64,000 nt of DNA from Terriglobales bacterium. GTDB lineage: Bacteria; Acidobacteriota; Terriglobia; Terriglobales; Acidobacteriaceae. Below are positions 15,619 through 24,725 of this stretch, one piece after another. The stretch covers positions 124,001-188,000 of the forward strand of contig JAICSO010000004.1 in NCBI GenBank assembly GCA_025936825.1. Reading direction: 5' to 3'. Below the pieces are notes generated by a model. That model had not been told where the DNA came from, searched no databases, and saw only the letters and a list, made by a program, of their open reading frames with translations. A program made the position numbers and the translations under genes. How positions within the stretch are numbered: position 1 is the first letter of the stretch; each line of letters opens with the position of its first letter.

Positions 15619-16170
15619 GTGAACGACTTGAGAATACTCATCTCGCGCGAGCAGATTGCGGCGCGCATCGCGGAACTGGCGCAGCAGATCACAAAAGATT
15701 TTCACGGTGAGCAGGTTTTGTTTGTGGGCGTGCTGAAAGGCGCAGCGGTTTTCCTGACTGATCTGATTCGACAGGTGCAGCTCGATGCCAGCTACGACTT
15801 CATTGGCGTGTCGAGCTATGGCAATCCGCGCGGGCCGAAGCAGGAGAGTATCTGGGATTCCACTGGCGAGGTTCGCCTCACCAAAGACGTTGAGCATTCG
15901 CTGCGCGACAAGAACGTGGTGCTGGTCGAGGACATCCTGGATACGGGGCTGACTCTCAGCTTCCTCAAGCGCCTGTTGTTGAGCCATCAGCCTCGGCGGT
16001 TCTGCGTGGCCGTACTTCTCGACAAACCTTCGCGCCGGAAGCTGGCAATCAATGCCGATTATGTGGGATTCACCATCCCGGATGAGTTCGTGGTGGGCTA
16101 TGGCCTCGACTACGCGGAGAAGTATCGCAACCTGCCCGAGATCAGGGTGATACCGGGGGTGGCGCCCTGA
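15619..16170 (+). CDS. hpt: Hypoxanthine phosphoribosyltransferase
   Basis: A 183-residue purine-salvage enzyme that makes IMP/GMP from hypoxanthine/guanine and PRPP. Markers are G-V-L-K-G-A-A-V-F (pyrophosphate loop), the flexible S-S-Y-G segment, the PRPP motif V-V-L-V-E-D-I-L-D-T-G-L-T-L, then K-P-S-R-R-K and a C-terminal D-E-F-V-V-G-Y-G-L-D-Y-A-E. The length is normal. The start is GTG at 15619; the ribosome site is weak because simple-word repeats run up to the gene. Confidence 0.93.
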   Translation: MNDLRILISREQIAARIAELAQQITKDFHGEQVLFVGVLKGAAVFLTDLIRQVQLDASYDFIGVSSYGNPRGPKQESIWDSTGEVRLTKDVEHSLRDKNVVLVEDILDTGLTLSFLKRLLLSHQPRRFCVAVLLDKPSRRKLAINADYVGFTIPDEFVVGYGLDYAEKYRNLPEIRVIPGVAP

Positions 16171-16280
16171 GTCGCACGTCGTGAGTCGCACGTCGTGCGC
16201 TTCACTCAAAGGTTCGTTGGCGCGTGCCTGCCATCTCTAAGGCTCATCCGTCGTGCGACGTGCGACGGCCGCCGCACGAC
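16171..16280. repeat. gtcgcacgtcgtg word repeat, inverted
   Basis: 'gtcgcacgtcgtgagtcg' (16171-16200) and, about 50 bases on, 'gtcgtgcgacgtgcgacgg' form overlapping direct and inverted copies of one short word, next to the hpt stop. Confidence 0.5.
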
Positions 16281-16325
16281 TCTCCCGTTTTCCGCAACTC
16301 ACGCTGCTATCATTGGTCAGTGGAA

Positions 16326-18086
16326 ATGGCTGTCGCCAAGTCAGAAGTGCAGACGCACGTAGATCCGTTGCTTCTCGAAGTCGCCGACGTGGTTAATACC
16401 ACCCTCGACCTCGACACGACCCTGCGCCGGGTCGCGGAACTGGTGCGCAAAGTCATTGATTATGAGATCTTTGGCATCCTTCTGCTGAATGAAAAAACGC
16501 AGGAGCTGTATTTCCGCTTTAGCGTTGGCCACCAGCGCGAAGTGGCCGAGCGCATGCGCATTAAGCTGGGCGAGGGCGTTACTGGCGCGGCAGCGCAGAA
16601 GGGCGAAGCCATTCTCGTGGACGATGTCGCCGCCGATTCCCGCTATATTCCGGTGCTTCCCAACGTGCGCTCGGAACTTGCGGTTCCGCTGATCGTGAAA
16701 AACCGCGTCATTGGCGTGATTGATATCGAGTCTCCGCAGCCACACCACTTCACCGAGGAACATAAGCGGCTCCTGACCCTGATCGCTTCGCGGATGGCGA
16801 TCGGGATCGAGAATGCGCGCCTTTACACGCGGATCAGCCGGCAGGCACGGACTTTGCTTCTGCTGAATGAAATCGCACGCGAGCTGACCTCCATTCTGAA
16901 CGTCGACGAATTGCTGAAGCGCGTGGGCGAATTGCTTAGCCGCCTCATCGACTTCCAGATGTTCAGCATCCTGCTGCTCGATTCCGCGGGCACGACGCTG
17001 CAGCACCGGTTCTCGTTGCGCTTTCAAGAGAACATTCAGCTCAAGCACGACATTCCCGTCGGCGAGGGGTTGGTTGGGTATGCAGCGCAGCACAAGCAGG
17101 CAGTGCTGGTGCGGGATGTGAAGAAGGATGCCCGCTATATCGAGACCAATCCGGAGACGCGGTCGGAGCTGGTAGTGCCGCTGATCTATCAGGACAACGT
17201 GATCGGCGTGCTTGATCTTGAACACACCAAGCGCGGCTTCTTCACCGACGATCACCAGCGCACGATCACCACCCTGGCGGCCCAGATCGCGATTGCGATT
17301 GAGAATGCGCGTCTCTACGAGCAGGTGGCGCGGCAGGAAAAACGTCTAGAGCGCGATCTGGCCATGGCGCGCGAACTGCAGTTCCGGTTGCTTCCGCAGT
17401 CGCGCCCAAAGCTGCCTAACCTGGAAATTGCGGCCAAGTTTTCTCCGGCGCGCGCCATTGGTGGCGACCTGTACGACTTTCTGCCTTATTCCAATTCGCG
17501 GTTAGCACTGGCGATCGGCGACATCAGCGGCAAAGGCGCGCCTGCTGCGATTTATGCGGCTCTGGTGAGCGGCATTCTGCGGTCCCACGCTCCTATGGAG
17601 CCTGGACCGGCCGAGATGCTTGCTGCCGTGAACTATTCGCTGGCGGAGCGGCGGATCGAAGGACAGTTTGTCTCGCTGATCTACGCCGTCTGGGACGATG
17701 AAAATCGCACACTCCAGGTTTCCAATTCAGGTCTCCCCCGCCCCGTTTTCTGCCGTAAAGGGAAGGTGCAGTTGATTGAGGCCACCGGCCTCCCGCTCGG
17801 CTTGTTCGACGATGCCGAGTACGACGAATTCACTTTCCAGGCCGAACCAGAGGATATGTTCGTCTTTTTCAGCGACGGCATTCTCGACGCCACCAACAAA
17901 GCTGGTGATCTGTTCGGACGCACGCGACTCGAGAAGGTCATCAACGAGTGCCACGGCAATTCCGCCGAGTCGATTGTGAAATCGGTGTTCAAGGCCGCCG
18001 CCGAGCACGCCAAAGGTGTCGATACCTTCGACGATCAGACCGTTGTGGCGATCAAAGTGAAAGGGAGTGCGTCCAAGCGCAAGTGA
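16326..18086 (+). CDS. Two-GAF SpoIIE/RsbU-type serine phosphatase
   Basis: About 586 residues. GAF domain 1 lies at roughly 25-180 and GAF 2 at 195-345, each with the E-G-V/L-x-G..A and R-S-E-L-x-V-P-L signatures; a short coiled linker (A-R-Q-E-K-R-L-E-R-D-L-A-M-A) leads to a PP2C/SpoIIE catalytic domain with G-G-D-L-Y-D-F, I-G-D-I-S-G-K-G-A-P-A-A and F-S-D-G-I-L-D-A. Such proteins dephosphorylate anti-anti-sigma factors in partner-switching cascades, with the GAFs sensing a ligand. No sigma-factor partner is adjacent. I use the ATG at 16326; the longer frame crosses repeats. The last bases overlap lysA. Confidence 0.9.
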   Translation: MAVAKSEVQTHVDPLLLEVADVVNTTLDLDTTLRRVAELVRKVIDYEIFGILLLNEKTQELYFRFSVGHQREVAERMRIKLGEGVTGAAAQKGEAILVDDVAADSRYIPVLPNVRSELAVPLIVKNRVIGVIDIESPQPHHFTEEHKRLLTLIASRMAIGIENARLYTRISRQARTLLLLNEIARELTSILNVDELLKRVGELLSRLIDFQMFSILLLDSAGTTLQHRFSLRFQENIQLKHDIPVGEGLVGYAAQHKQAVLVRDVKKDARYIETNPETRSELVVPLIYQDNVIGVLDLEHTKRGFFTDDHQRTITTLAAQIAIAIENARLYEQVARQEKRLERDLAMARELQFRLLPQSRPKLPNLEIAAKFSPARAIGGDLYDFLPYSNSRLALAIGDISGKGAPAAIYAALVSGILRSHAPMEPGPAEMLAAVNYSLAERRIEGQFVSLIYAVWDDENRTLQVSNSGLPRPVFCRKGKVQLIEATGLPLGLFDDAEYDEFTFQAEPEDMFVFFSDGILDATNKAGDLFGRTRLEKVINECHGNSAESIVKSVFKAAAEHAKGVDTFDDQTVVAIKVKGSASKRK

Positions 18087-19366
18087 GCGAACTCCATCAG
18101 CGGCCTCCCGGCTTCCTCTACAACTCCGGCCGAAAGACGCGTGAATTGCTGTGCGAGCGAGTGCCGCTTGCCCAACTCGCGAAGCGCTTCGGCACGCCTC
18201 TATACGTCTATTCGGCGGGCATGGTTCGCGAGCGCGTGAAGGCGTTTCAACAGGCCTTTGCCGCGCAGGACCACGCGATTTGCTATTCGGTCAAAGCCAA
18301 TTCGAATTTGAGCATTTTGAAGCTGCTGGCTTCACTCGGCTGCGGGTTTGACGTAGTCTCCGGCGGCGAGTTGCAGCGAGTGGCGCGTGTGGGCCGCAGC
18401 GCGACAAAAACTGTCGTCTTCTCCGGTGTGGGCAAGACAGTCGCCGAGATGGAAGCCGCGCTGAAAGCAGGCATTCTGCTTTTCAACTTGGAGAGCGCGT
18501 CGGAACTTGATTCGATTGCGCGCACGGCCGGACGCTTGAAGAAAAATGCTCGCGTTGCGATGCGGGTGAATCCTGATGTTCCCGCTGATACCCATCCGTA
18601 CATTTCGACGGGACTGCATAAGCACAAGTTCGGCGTGCCGATCGGGCAGGCGCGGGAGCTTTACGAAAAGATTGCCACGGCGAAGTACTTGCAAGCTGCG
18701 GGGGTGAGCGTTCACATCGGGTCGCAGATTCGCGATTTCTCCTCGTTCAATGCAGCCATGGAACGCGTTGCGGAGCTTGTCCGGCAGCTTCGCCAGGCTG
18801 GCCACGACATCCGGTACGTGGATGCCGGCGGGGGCATGGGAATCAACTATCGCGACGGCTCGGATGACTTCGCCAGCCTGGCTGCGGAATACGCAGCAGC
18901 CGTAACTGGTCCCTTGCGGGGACTTGGACTCCAACTATTGCTCGAACCGGGCCGCGCAATCGTCGGTCCCGCCGGCGTTCTGCTCACGCGCGTGGTTTAT
19001 CGCAAGACCAATGGCGACAAGAAGTTCGTGATCGTGGACGCGGCCATGAACGATCTGATTCGTCCGTCGCTCTACCAGGCACAGCACCAGATTGTTCCGG
19101 TTTCATCGACGAGTGCTGGGGCGGAGACAGTGGACGTTGTTGGACCCATCTGCGAGTCGGGGGACTTCTTTGCGCGTGATCGCCAATTGCCGGTAACCGC
19201 CGAAGGTGATCTGCTCGCGATTCTCGACGCCGGCGCTTACGGCATGGTGCTAGCGTCCAACTACAACACCCGGCCGCGTCCAGCAGAGATCCTCGTCTCA
19301 GGGAAATCTGCGAAAGTCATCCGCAAGCGCGAGACTACTACTGACCTGATGCGGGGGGAACGGTAG
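18083..19366 (+). CDS. lysA: Diaminopimelate decarboxylase
   Basis: A 427-residue PLP enzyme making L-lysine from meso-diaminopimelate. Marks: Y-S-V-K-A-N-S-N (PLP lysine), S-G-G-E-L-Q-R, H-K-F-G-V, H-I-G-S-Q-I, D-A-G-G-G-M-G-I-N-Y, E-P-G-R-A-I-V-G, C-E-S-G-D-F-F-A and G-A-Y-G-M-V-L-A-S-N-Y-N. The start is GTG at 18083, which overlaps the phosphatase stop (gtga) and gives M-S-E-L-H-Q-R-P-P-G-F, a normal N-terminus. Translational coupling with the phosphatase gene is likely. Confidence 0.95.
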   Translation: MSELHQRPPGFLYNSGRKTRELLCERVPLAQLAKRFGTPLYVYSAGMVRERVKAFQQAFAAQDHAICYSVKANSNLSILKLLASLGCGFDVVSGGELQRVARVGRSATKTVVFSGVGKTVAEMEAALKAGILLFNLESASELDSIARTAGRLKKNARVAMRVNPDVPADTHPYISTGLHKHKFGVPIGQARELYEKIATAKYLQAAGVSVHIGSQIRDFSSFNAAMERVAELVRQLRQAGHDIRYVDAGGGMGINYRDGSDDFASLAAEYAAAVTGPLRGLGLQLLLEPGRAIVGPAGVLLTRVVYRKTNGDKKFVIVDAAMNDLIRPSLYQAQHQIVPVSSTSAGAETVDVVGPICESGDFFARDRQLPVTAEGDLLAILDAGAYGMVLASNYNTRPRPAEILVSGKSAKVIRKRETTTDLMRGER

Positions 19367-19367
19367 T

Positions 19368-19667
19368 TCAGTTCTTCTGCCTTGGCAAGCCGGTCTCCTC
19401 GGGACCGCGGATCATGACCTGGAATCTACTAATCTCATCTGCCGAAGCTGATCTTGTTCCCTTCCACTTCTCACAACTCACGGAGAAAAAGTTCCAGCCC
19501 ACCCCGAAGGTTCCCAGGAAATGGTCTCGTTCGTAGAACGCGGCATGGGTCTGAGGTGCGGGCGGCGTATACAGGCCAGCTTGCGATGATTCCCGGCGCT
19601 CATTCGCAAACGCGACGAGATCTCGCACGCGAACTGGGTCGGGAAAGAGGTTTTCTGAAGCGTCCAT
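19368..19667 (-). CDS. Small hypothetical protein
   Basis: A 99-residue open frame convergent with lysA (stops two bases apart). It has no signal, no membrane segment and no recognised domain, but an ordinary soluble composition with F-L-G-T-F-G-V-G-W-N-F-F in the middle. No ribosome site was confirmed. It may be a lineage-specific gene or a chance frame. Confidence 0.35.
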   Translation of the reverse strand: MDASENLFPDPVRVRDLVAFANERRESSQAGLYTPPAPQTHAAFYERDHFLGTFGVGWNFFSVSCEKWKGTRSASADEISRFQVMIRGPEETGLPRQKN

Positions 19668-19726
19668 CAGCTATCTACCCGATTAACTGTATTGCACCGA
19701 ACATTTGGCTTTTATAGATTCTTAGC

Positions 19727-19936
19727 GTGCTACCTCGTTCCGCAAGTCGGTTGAAAATAACAAGACGGAAGAGGAGGAACACCGAAGACCCTATTCAGCC
19801 GCATCTCGTGCTCCCAAAAAAGGAGAACACCGAGCCGTCTGATGGGGATCCATTGGTGCAGCAGTACATCAAAATCGGCGAATCGGCATTGAAAGATTCC
19901 TCATTAGACCTGGGAGATGAGGACTCGGCAGCATGA
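19727..19936 (+). CDS. Small hypothetical protein
   Basis: A 69-residue frame with a basic N-terminus (L-K-I-T-R-R-K-R-R) and an acidic C-terminus ending D-L-G-D-E-D-S-A-A. A good hairpin terminator 38 bases downstream suggests a real transcript. No family is recognised. Confidence 0.4.
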   Translation: MLPRSASRLKITRRKRRNTEDPIQPHLVLPKKENTEPSDGDPLVQQYIKIGESALKDSSLDLGDEDSAA

Positions 19937-19973
19937 TGTAAACCGCACACATCTTAATGCCACTGCCCAAAGG

Positions 19974-20005
19974 AAAGCCCGCTGGAGCTACCACCAGTGG
20001 GCTTT
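19974..20005 (+). terminator. Hairpin terminator
   Basis: AAAGCCCGCTGG pairs with CCAGTGGGCTTT (12 pairs, one G-T) around an 8-base loop. The trailing sequence is only modestly T-rich (gctattgcttc). Confidence 0.6.
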
Positions 20006-20199
20006 GCTATTGCTTCACTTCGGGTCTGCGATCCCGTAGGGGTGCTCCTAAAAGCGAGGACCATGATGGTCCTCGAGAGCGCCGACGCCCCGGCCGGGCT
20101 GCCCTAACCTTGTGACCTGCGAGCTTTGGCGTGTCATGGCGCTTTCAGGTACCCACAAAGTGACCTAATATTGTGAATACCTGTTTCTAAAAAGACCCT

Positions 20200-20418
20200 A
20201 TGACTCCCGATCCAAAACCTCCAAAGCGGGGTACTGGCGAATCCCGAAATACCCCATCGGCGAATTGGCGGGAACTCGCTCAGGCCACCGCCAGCGAGCA
20301 AGATCCGACAAAGGTGGTGCAGCGCGCCCAAGAACTGATTCGTGCTCTGGATGCCGAAAGCCAGGAGCGGATGGAACACTCGCCAGTGGACAAGCATCGC
20401 GACAAAGCCGCGAGTTAA
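20200..20418 (+). CDS. Small conserved acidobacterial-type protein
   Basis: A 72-residue soluble, helical protein. The core N-W-R-E-L-A-Q-A-T-A-S-E-Q-D-P-T-K-V followed by Q-E-L-I-R-A-L-D-A resembles a small family frequent in acidobacterial genomes, where W-R-E-L..A..E-Q-D-P recurs. The function is unknown. The N-terminus is proline-rich and probably disordered. Confidence 0.6.
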   Translation: MTPDPKPPKRGTGESRNTPSANWRELAQATASEQDPTKVVQRAQELIRALDAESQERMEHSPVDKHRDKAAS

Positions 20419-20599
20419 GCCGCCTAGCCTTTTGCGCTCGCCGTGGCGAATTGCTCCGAATACGAGGCGCCAGAAAAGCAGCTCCCGAAAGGCTTTGGGA
20501 GCGGGGCGGCAATCTCGACGGTGTAGCAACCCAGTTTGCCCCGTCGTCTCCTACCGGACTGGGATATGCGTTCGATCTGGAGTGGACGCAAGCGTCACC

Positions 20600-21011
20600 T
20601 TCTTGGTGTCGTAAACTGGCGAGAGATTTCTTTCTTCGTATAAATTGCACCGCTTCAACATGGCGGCAACCAGTTCTTTTCGCTCGCGCGAACCGCCAAT
20701 ACCCTTCAGCAACGCGAGATGCTCGAGCATGTCCTGCGCAGAGATTCTCGGGTAGACACCGAACTCCTGCGGCAGATAGCCAAGCAGCTTGCGCACTTCA
20801 TCCTTTCTGCTTGAGGACGTTGATACCGTTGAGCCGAGCACTGCCAGTGTCTGCCTCCTGCGGGGTAGCGATGGTCCGCATGAGCGTGCTCTTGCCCGCG
20901 CCATTGGGCCCCAGCAAGCCATACATCCCATGAGCAATTGTGAGCGAAACATTCTGGAGCTTTCACGCCATTGGCGTAAGTCTTGGAGAGACCGGAGATA
21001 TTAAGTTTCAT
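20600..21011 (-). pseudogene. Remnant of an ABC transporter ATP-binding gene
   Basis: Reading leftward from ATG 21011: M-K-L-N-I-S-G-L-S-K-T-Y-A-N-G-V-K-A, then a frame change to G-M-Y-G-L-L-G-P-N-G-A-G-K-S-T-L-M-R-T (intact Walker A) and A-R-L-N-G-I-N-V, then a second frame change to D-E-V-R-K-L-L-G-Y-L-P-Q-E-F-G-V-Y (Q-loop) up to about L-V-A-A-M-L-K-R-C-N-L-Y-E-E-R. The signature C-loop, Walker B and the rest are absent. It is therefore a twice-frameshifted, 3'-truncated relic of an ABC-2-type exporter ATPase. No permease gene is nearby. Confidence 0.85.
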
Positions 21012-21248
21012 AAGGTTGAGGCAGTACACGCAATACTACGTTGAGCGGAGGTTTAAGGTTCCCGGGAGTGCAGATTTACGGGAAAGAATCTGGACAGCAC
21101 GGGTACTGACGACAGTTTCTCGGCAACACACGCCAAATCGGCGCCATGGCGCTCAACAGACAAAAGCAGCACTTCATCTGGGCGCCAGCAGAGCGCAACT
21201 GAGCTACGATTATGTTTCGGTATATTGCGACTCGACCGCTCTAAGAAT

Positions 21249-21923
21249 ATGCATCGAATATTTGGATTAAACCTCCCCCAAACTCTTCAAGAAGTCTGTG
21301 ATCCGACAAGACTCGCGCTGATCGTGTACGACATGCAAGTCGGGATTGTGAGCCAAATCAGCAACGGGCGGCAGGTGACCGAGAATGTTGTTGAGGTGCT
21401 CAATGCCGCCCGCGCCGCCAGAATTCGTGTTTTCTTCACCCGTCACATGTCTCTGCCTCGGGAACTCATGGGCGTCTCACAGTTTCGAATGGCCATGGCA
21501 TGGCAGCGGGTGAAATCACCGGATCAAGTGAAGCCCTGGTTCGTGAGGGATTCCCCAAGCTTTCATCTCGTTCCCGAACTGATTCCGCTTCCAAGTGAAG
21601 CGATATTTGACAAGCTTGCAATGTCGGCTTTCGAAGGGACGCCGCTGGACTTCGCGCTTCGTGATTGCGGGATCGACGCGTTTGCAATTGTCGGGATAGC
21701 TCTGGAAGTCGGTATTGAGCCAACCATAAGACACGGTGCTGATCTGGGATACATTCCAATTCTGATTGAGGACGCCTGCGGTTTTGGCCATGCCGATGCT
21801 GCGGCTCGTTCAGTCGCAAGCCTTACATTCAGCGGCGACGCGCTGATCACCGATGTCAAAATTATTTCCGCTGAATTCAAACGCCTACAAGCTCAAGCCT
21901 CGACAATTCACCTCGATGGGTAA
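21249..21923 (+). CDS. Isochorismatase-like hydrolase without the catalytic Cys
   Basis: A 224-residue cysteine-hydrolase-fold protein from ATG 21249. The Asp is present in L-I-V-Y-D-M-Q (D28) and the Lys in F-D-K-L-A-M-S-A-F (K122), but where nicotinamidase-type members have Cys the sequence is A-L-E-V-G-I-E-P-T, with Gly at 155. True isochorismatases of the EntB/PhzD type also have Gly at this position and use non-covalent catalysis, so it may act as a vinyl-ether hydrolase or similar. No siderophore or phenazine genes are nearby. A TTG 24 bases upstream is a possible but weaker start. Confidence 0.8.
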   Translation: MHRIFGLNLPQTLQEVCDPTRLALIVYDMQVGIVSQISNGRQVTENVVEVLNAARAARIRVFFTRHMSLPRELMGVSQFRMAMAWQRVKSPDQVKPWFVRDSPSFHLVPELIPLPSEAIFDKLAMSAFEGTPLDFALRDCGIDAFAIVGIALEVGIEPTIRHGADLGYIPILIEDACGFGHADAAARSVASLTFSGDALITDVKIISAEFKRLQAQASTIHLDG

Positions 21924-22054
21924 TCGAGATGTGCAGCTATTTTGCTTCGTGTGTGATCGAGAGAGGCCGACATGGATACATGTGACCATCTCACGCGCCA
22001 TCCCGTCCTGCCCAACTTGCATCAGAGTCTTGGCGATGTAAGAACCAAGCAGCT

Positions 22055-23407
22055 TTGGCGACAAAAACCAAGACCCGTCGGACGCGAGCCAGGTATCAGC
22101 ATGGCGACGTCATCAAGAAGGAATTCGATCAGCACGAAGCCTTACGCATCATCGCCCTGATTGCGATTCTCGCATTCGCGTCCCTTATCATTGCCGGCCT
22201 CTTTGCACCCGGGCTCAAGTACTCACTGGCGACCCCGCCCAGGTTTTCTGTAGACGCGCCGCAGTTTCTGGACGAGCTCGAGCCCTTAGTGAACTCGAAA
22301 TTTACCCACAACAACAGCATCGAAGTCCTGGAAAACGGTGAGAACTTCTACGCAGCCGAATTGGACACCATGCGGCACGCGCAGCACAGCATAAATATTG
22401 AAGCCTACATCTTTCACAAAGGTCAGATCACGAACGAAGTCATCAACGCCCTTACCGAGCGTGCGCGCGCTGGAGTACATGTCAACATTGTGATTGACTC
22501 GCTGGGGAGTCTCTCAACCCTCAAGGCGAGTTTCAAGAAATTGAAACAGGCCGGCGGCAGGGTGGAGTGGTATCACCGCCTGCGTCTACGCAACTGGTTC
22601 AGGGGTAATAACCGCACGCACCGCGAGATCACGGTCGTCGATGGCTCTACTGCTTTCGTTGGGGGCGCCGGTTACGCAGACTGGTGGAGATACAACTCTG
22701 ATGACATCCCTCGCTGGCGTGACACGATGGTGCGCGTCCGTGGTGACGCCGTCCGCGGAATTCAGGGGACGTTTCTTGAGAACTGGCTCGAGACCTCAGG
22801 GCAAATCCTTGACGGTCCAGACTACTTTCCACCCCTGCCCAATGACGCCGGTCATGCGACTGCATTGGTAGTGACCAGCACTCCATCGGCTGGTGGGTCA
22901 ACTCGCGCGCGCGTGCTCTACCAGATCATGTTTGCAGCTGCGCGTAAATCCATTTTTATCAACACCCCATATTTCCTTCCTGATCGCAGCATGCGTACGG
23001 CGCTTGCAGACGCCAAGAAACGTGGGGTCGATGTGAAGATCGTTGTCCCTGGCAAACACGCGGACCACACACTTACTCGAAGCTCGGGACGAAGTGAATA
23101 TGGCGACTTGTTGGAGGCGGGCGTTGACATCTACGAGTACGAACCCACCATGATCCACGCAAAGATCGCGATTATTGACGGTGTGTGGAGCATTGTGGGT
23201 TCAACCAACCTCGACTACCGTTCTTTTGGCATCAATGACGAAGTCAATCTGGCTGTGTTCGATCCTGACGTCGCCACGACGCTGACTCATGCTTTTGAAG
23301 ATGACGTCACGCATTCGCGTCACATCACATTGCAGGAGTGGAAGAAACGTGGCCTCATCGAGCGCGGCCTGGAAGATATCGGCTGGATATTTGAACGCCA
23401 ACAATGA
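22055..23407 (+). CDS. Cardiolipin synthase-like phospholipase D protein (ClsB/YbhO type)
   Basis: About 450 residues: one N-terminal membrane helix (about 31-50), then two PLD domains. The second HKD motif is intact (H-A-K-I-A-I-I-D, H368/K370/D375). The first reads H-R-E-I-T-V-V-D (H189, E191, D196), with Glu where Lys is usual. The neighbour is an endonuclease/exonuclease/phosphatase-family gene, as in the E. coli ybhP-clsB pair, which supports a membrane-lipid role making cardiolipin or a related phosphatidyl-transfer product. The start appears to be TTG at 22055; no better start precedes the membrane helix. Confidence 0.85.
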   Translation: MATKTKTRRTRARYQHGDVIKKEFDQHEALRIIALIAILAFASLIIAGLFAPGLKYSLATPPRFSVDAPQFLDELEPLVNSKFTHNNSIEVLENGENFYAAELDTMRHAQHSINIEAYIFHKGQITNEVINALTERARAGVHVNIVIDSLGSLSTLKASFKKLKQAGGRVEWYHRLRLRNWFRGNNRTHREITVVDGSTAFVGGAGYADWWRYNSDDIPRWRDTMVRVRGDAVRGIQGTFLENWLETSGQILDGPDYFPPLPNDAGHATALVVTSTPSAGGSTRARVLYQIMFAAARKSIFINTPYFLPDRSMRTALADAKKRGVDVKIVVPGKHADHTLTRSSGRSEYGDLLEAGVDIYEYEPTMIHAKIAIIDGVWSIVGSTNLDYRSFGINDEVNLAVFDPDVATTLTHAFEDDVTHSRHITLQEWKKRGLIERGLEDIGWIFERQQ

Positions 23408-24132
23408 GCTTTCGACTTCGCGTTGCTACTTACAACATTCACAAGTGCCGCGGTCTTGACCAGCGCACTCGTCCGGATCGTATCGCGCGAGTGATCTCTG
23501 AGCTCGATGCAGACATCGTTGCGATTCAGGAGATCCTGGATGTCCAAAACGGTCGCCCTGAATTCGATCAAGTGCGTCGGATCCAGTTCCTCTTGAAAGG
23601 AAATGAAGTCTGCTTTGGAGAAAATCGCTCACTTCACGGTGGCCGCTATGGCAATCTCACGCTGAGTCGTTTTCCAGTGAGGATGTGTGAGAACTACGAT
23701 ATCACTTGGCGTCACCGCGAGCGGCGTGGGTGCTTGCGCGCCGACGTGATCCTCCCTGGCGGCACCATGCTGCACCTCTTTAACGTCCATTTGGGAACGA
23801 GCTTCGTTGAGCGTAGGCACCAGGCGCGAATGTTACTGAGTGAAGATGTACTGAATCGCGGCGACTACGCTGGTCCCAAGATCGTTGTCGGCGACTTTAA
23901 CGAGTGGACCCATGGTTTGGCATCACGCCTCATGGGAGAAGCATTCGAAGCGGCTCGACCGCGCACACTGCTCAGATATCCCCACACTTACCCCGGAGTC
24001 TTTCCTGTGCTGCATCTGGATCATTTCTACTACGACCGCCACCTGCGCCTTGCCGCCTTCCGCGTGCACCGCAGTCGCACCGCCTTGCTCGCCTCGGACC
24101 ACCTCCCGTTGGTCGCCACATTTGAGGTGTGA
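23404..24132 (+). CDS. Endonuclease/exonuclease/phosphatase family protein (YbhP-like)
   Basis: A 242-residue metal-dependent phosphoesterase. Marks in order: V-A-T-Y-N-I-H-K-C-R-G, D-I-V-A-I-Q-E-I (metal Glu), H-L-F-N-V-H-L-G-T (His), V-V-G-D-F-N-E-W (D-x-N) and the C-terminal S-D-H-L-P-L-V-A (D-H pair). All catalytic positions are present. The ATG overlaps the previous stop (atga), so the two are translationally coupled. By analogy with ybhP-clsB a lipid or lipid head-group phosphodiesterase is more likely than a nuclease; this is inference from context. Confidence 0.87.
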   Translation: MSFRLRVATYNIHKCRGLDQRTRPDRIARVISELDADIVAIQEILDVQNGRPEFDQVRRIQFLLKGNEVCFGENRSLHGGRYGNLTLSRFPVRMCENYDITWRHRERRGCLRADVILPGGTMLHLFNVHLGTSFVERRHQARMLLSEDVLNRGDYAGPKIVVGDFNEWTHGLASRLMGEAFEAARPRTLLRYPHTYPGVFPVLHLDHFYYDRHLRLAAFRVHRSRTALLASDHLPLVATFEV

Positions 24133-24392
24133 ACATTTGCTTTGTTTGTGCGAAGCAGTTTTCGCTTTCGGGATACTGCATACACGGAATACTAGGCCGT
24201 GACACGACCCTCTGGAACTGGTGCGGCGGATCGGAATTCCTCTGGAGTTTGAGTGTAGTAGCGATCGAACGCGGGACGCGGAAGTCGCTAAACGAAGATG
24301 AGAGCTACAACTTTCCGGCCATTTACATCCACAACGAGTTCGTTCTCTACTGTGGTACGCCAACGGGCGTAGCGCGTGGACAGGAGCCCCCA

Positions 24393-24656
24393 ATGAAGGA
24401 CGCGTTCGAAGTCCTCTATCAGAAAGAAGCGGAACTAGTTCGGGTCCGTCAAGAAGTGGAAAGCCTCAGAGTCGTCGCGGAACTGCTCAGCGACGCAGCA
24501 TTCGCAGAGGATTCCGAAGCGGAACCCACAGCAAAGCGCCCCGTCAACTCAGCGCTAATGAAGCTCTCCGAGACCATCGCAACCGGTACGGACGGAGTAC
24601 CCGCGCTTCCACGTCAACCCAGGTTTTGGGAGTTCCTGAAACCCGCACGGCATTAG
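24393..24656 (+). CDS. Small coiled-coil hypothetical protein
   Basis: 87 residues from ATG 24393, preceded by ribosome-site GGAG at 24382-24385. A longer frame reaches back to 24129 but its N-terminal part looks non-coding. The helical segment A-F-E-V-L-Y-Q-K-E-A-E-L-V-R-V-R-Q-E-V-E-S-L is followed by an acidic, probably disordered tail. Similar small proteins (L-Y-Q-K-E-x-E..R-x-R-x-E-x-E-S-L) seem common in this phylum. The function is unknown. Confidence 0.6.
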   Translation: MKDAFEVLYQKEAELVRVRQEVESLRVVAELLSDAAFAEDSEAEPTAKRPVNSALMKLSETIATGTDGVPALPRQPRFWEFLKPARH

Positions 24657-24725
24657 TTGTGGCCAGCGGTGCCGGCGTCAGTTGAGAAACCCCAGCCAAC
24701 GATACGGGCCGCGTCGTGTGTGACG

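Noticed and set aside
24129-24392. N-terminal extension of the small coiled-coil gene
   Set aside because: This stretch has poor coding character and a good ribosome site plus ATG occurs at 24393.
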